Shown here piece by piece: positions 63,912-64,000 of a stretch of DNA of 64,000 nt. Each line of letters begins with the position of its first letter. The first letter of the stretch is position 1. The position numbers and the translations under genes were made by a program. Below the pieces are notes generated by a model that was not told the origin of the DNA, searched no databases, and saw only the letters and a list, made by a program, of their open reading frames with translations. Source of the stretch: Pseudomonas sp. TCU-HL1 (lineage in GTDB: Bacteria > Pseudomonadota > Gammaproteobacteria > Pseudomonadales > Pseudomonadaceae); the NCBI RefSeq assembly GCF_001708505.1, contig NZ_CP015992.1, forward strand, positions 1,178,001 to 1,242,000, given 5' to 3'.

Positions 63912-64000
63912 TAGCGATGCGGTCCGAAAAGCGTGGTGCTGGGCATTGGGTTGCTCGTGGCGTGCAGGACAGGGGCGGGCAACAGGGCAGGGCGCACTCT
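63912..64000. other. Region upstream of ampG, to the window edge
   Basis: 89 bp with no gene or clear site; presumably the ampG promoter region. Nothing more can be supported. Confidence 0.5.

Overview
This window is a high-GC piece of a Pseudomonas chromosome. The gene order from about 3.4 kb to the right edge matches, from memory, the P. aeruginosa PAO1 block PA4446 to PA4393 (read backwards). It does not look like P. aeruginosa itself: it carries extra insertion elements and an extra TonB receptor region at the left edge. No plasmid, prophage, CRISPR array or tRNA gene was seen.

Layout. 0-3.3 kb is accessory: the end of an IS66-family element has landed in the 3' end of a DUF4198 periplasmic protein gene, which follows a TonB-dependent siderophore receptor gene. 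3.4-18 kb holds algW (envelope-stress protease), a Nif3-like gene, cysD-cysNC (sulfate activation), zapG, a hydrolase, trpS, zapE, a TPR-like exported protein, a GlxA-type regulator divergent from a long-chain-type acyl-CoA dehydrogenase, an internally deleted IS1182 element and an aldo-keto reductase. 18.2-27.5 kb holds rplM-rpsI, the cytochrome bc1 operon petABC, sspAB, the lpoA-yraN-gmhA-dolP envelope operon and rsmI. rnpB (RNase P RNA) follows at 27.5 kb.

28.2-45.9 kb is the complete division and cell-wall cluster: mraZ-rsmH-ftsL-ftsI-murE-murF-mraY-murD-ftsW-murG-murC-ddlB-ftsQ-ftsA-ftsZ-lpxC. The genes overlap or nearly touch, and a recognisable promoter with three 10-bp-spaced MraZ boxes lies in front. 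Together they make and flip lipid II, build the septal ring and commit to lipid A synthesis. A class C group II intron sits directly after the lpxC terminator; its reverse-transcriptase gene has lost the catalytic core and carries a stop codon.

47.5-64 kb holds dciA, secA, argJ, a GST, a Nudix/thiamine-synthase-like fusion, a RAYT transposase bracketed by inverted REP sequences, a PduO-type cobalamin adenosyltransferase, a histidine kinase / panE / degenerate-GGDEF response regulator group, yajQ, mscS, an intact-looking ISL3 element with an 8-bp target duplication, and ampG.

The core genes are ordinary. The unusual content is in the gaps: at least five mobile or palindromic elements sit at the 3' ends of core genes, at or next to terminators. 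They are the deleted IS1182, the group IIC intron, the RAYT/REP cassette, the ISL3 copy, and a 120-bp imperfect palindrome that supplies the last bases of a regulator gene. I found no convincing new multi-gene system.
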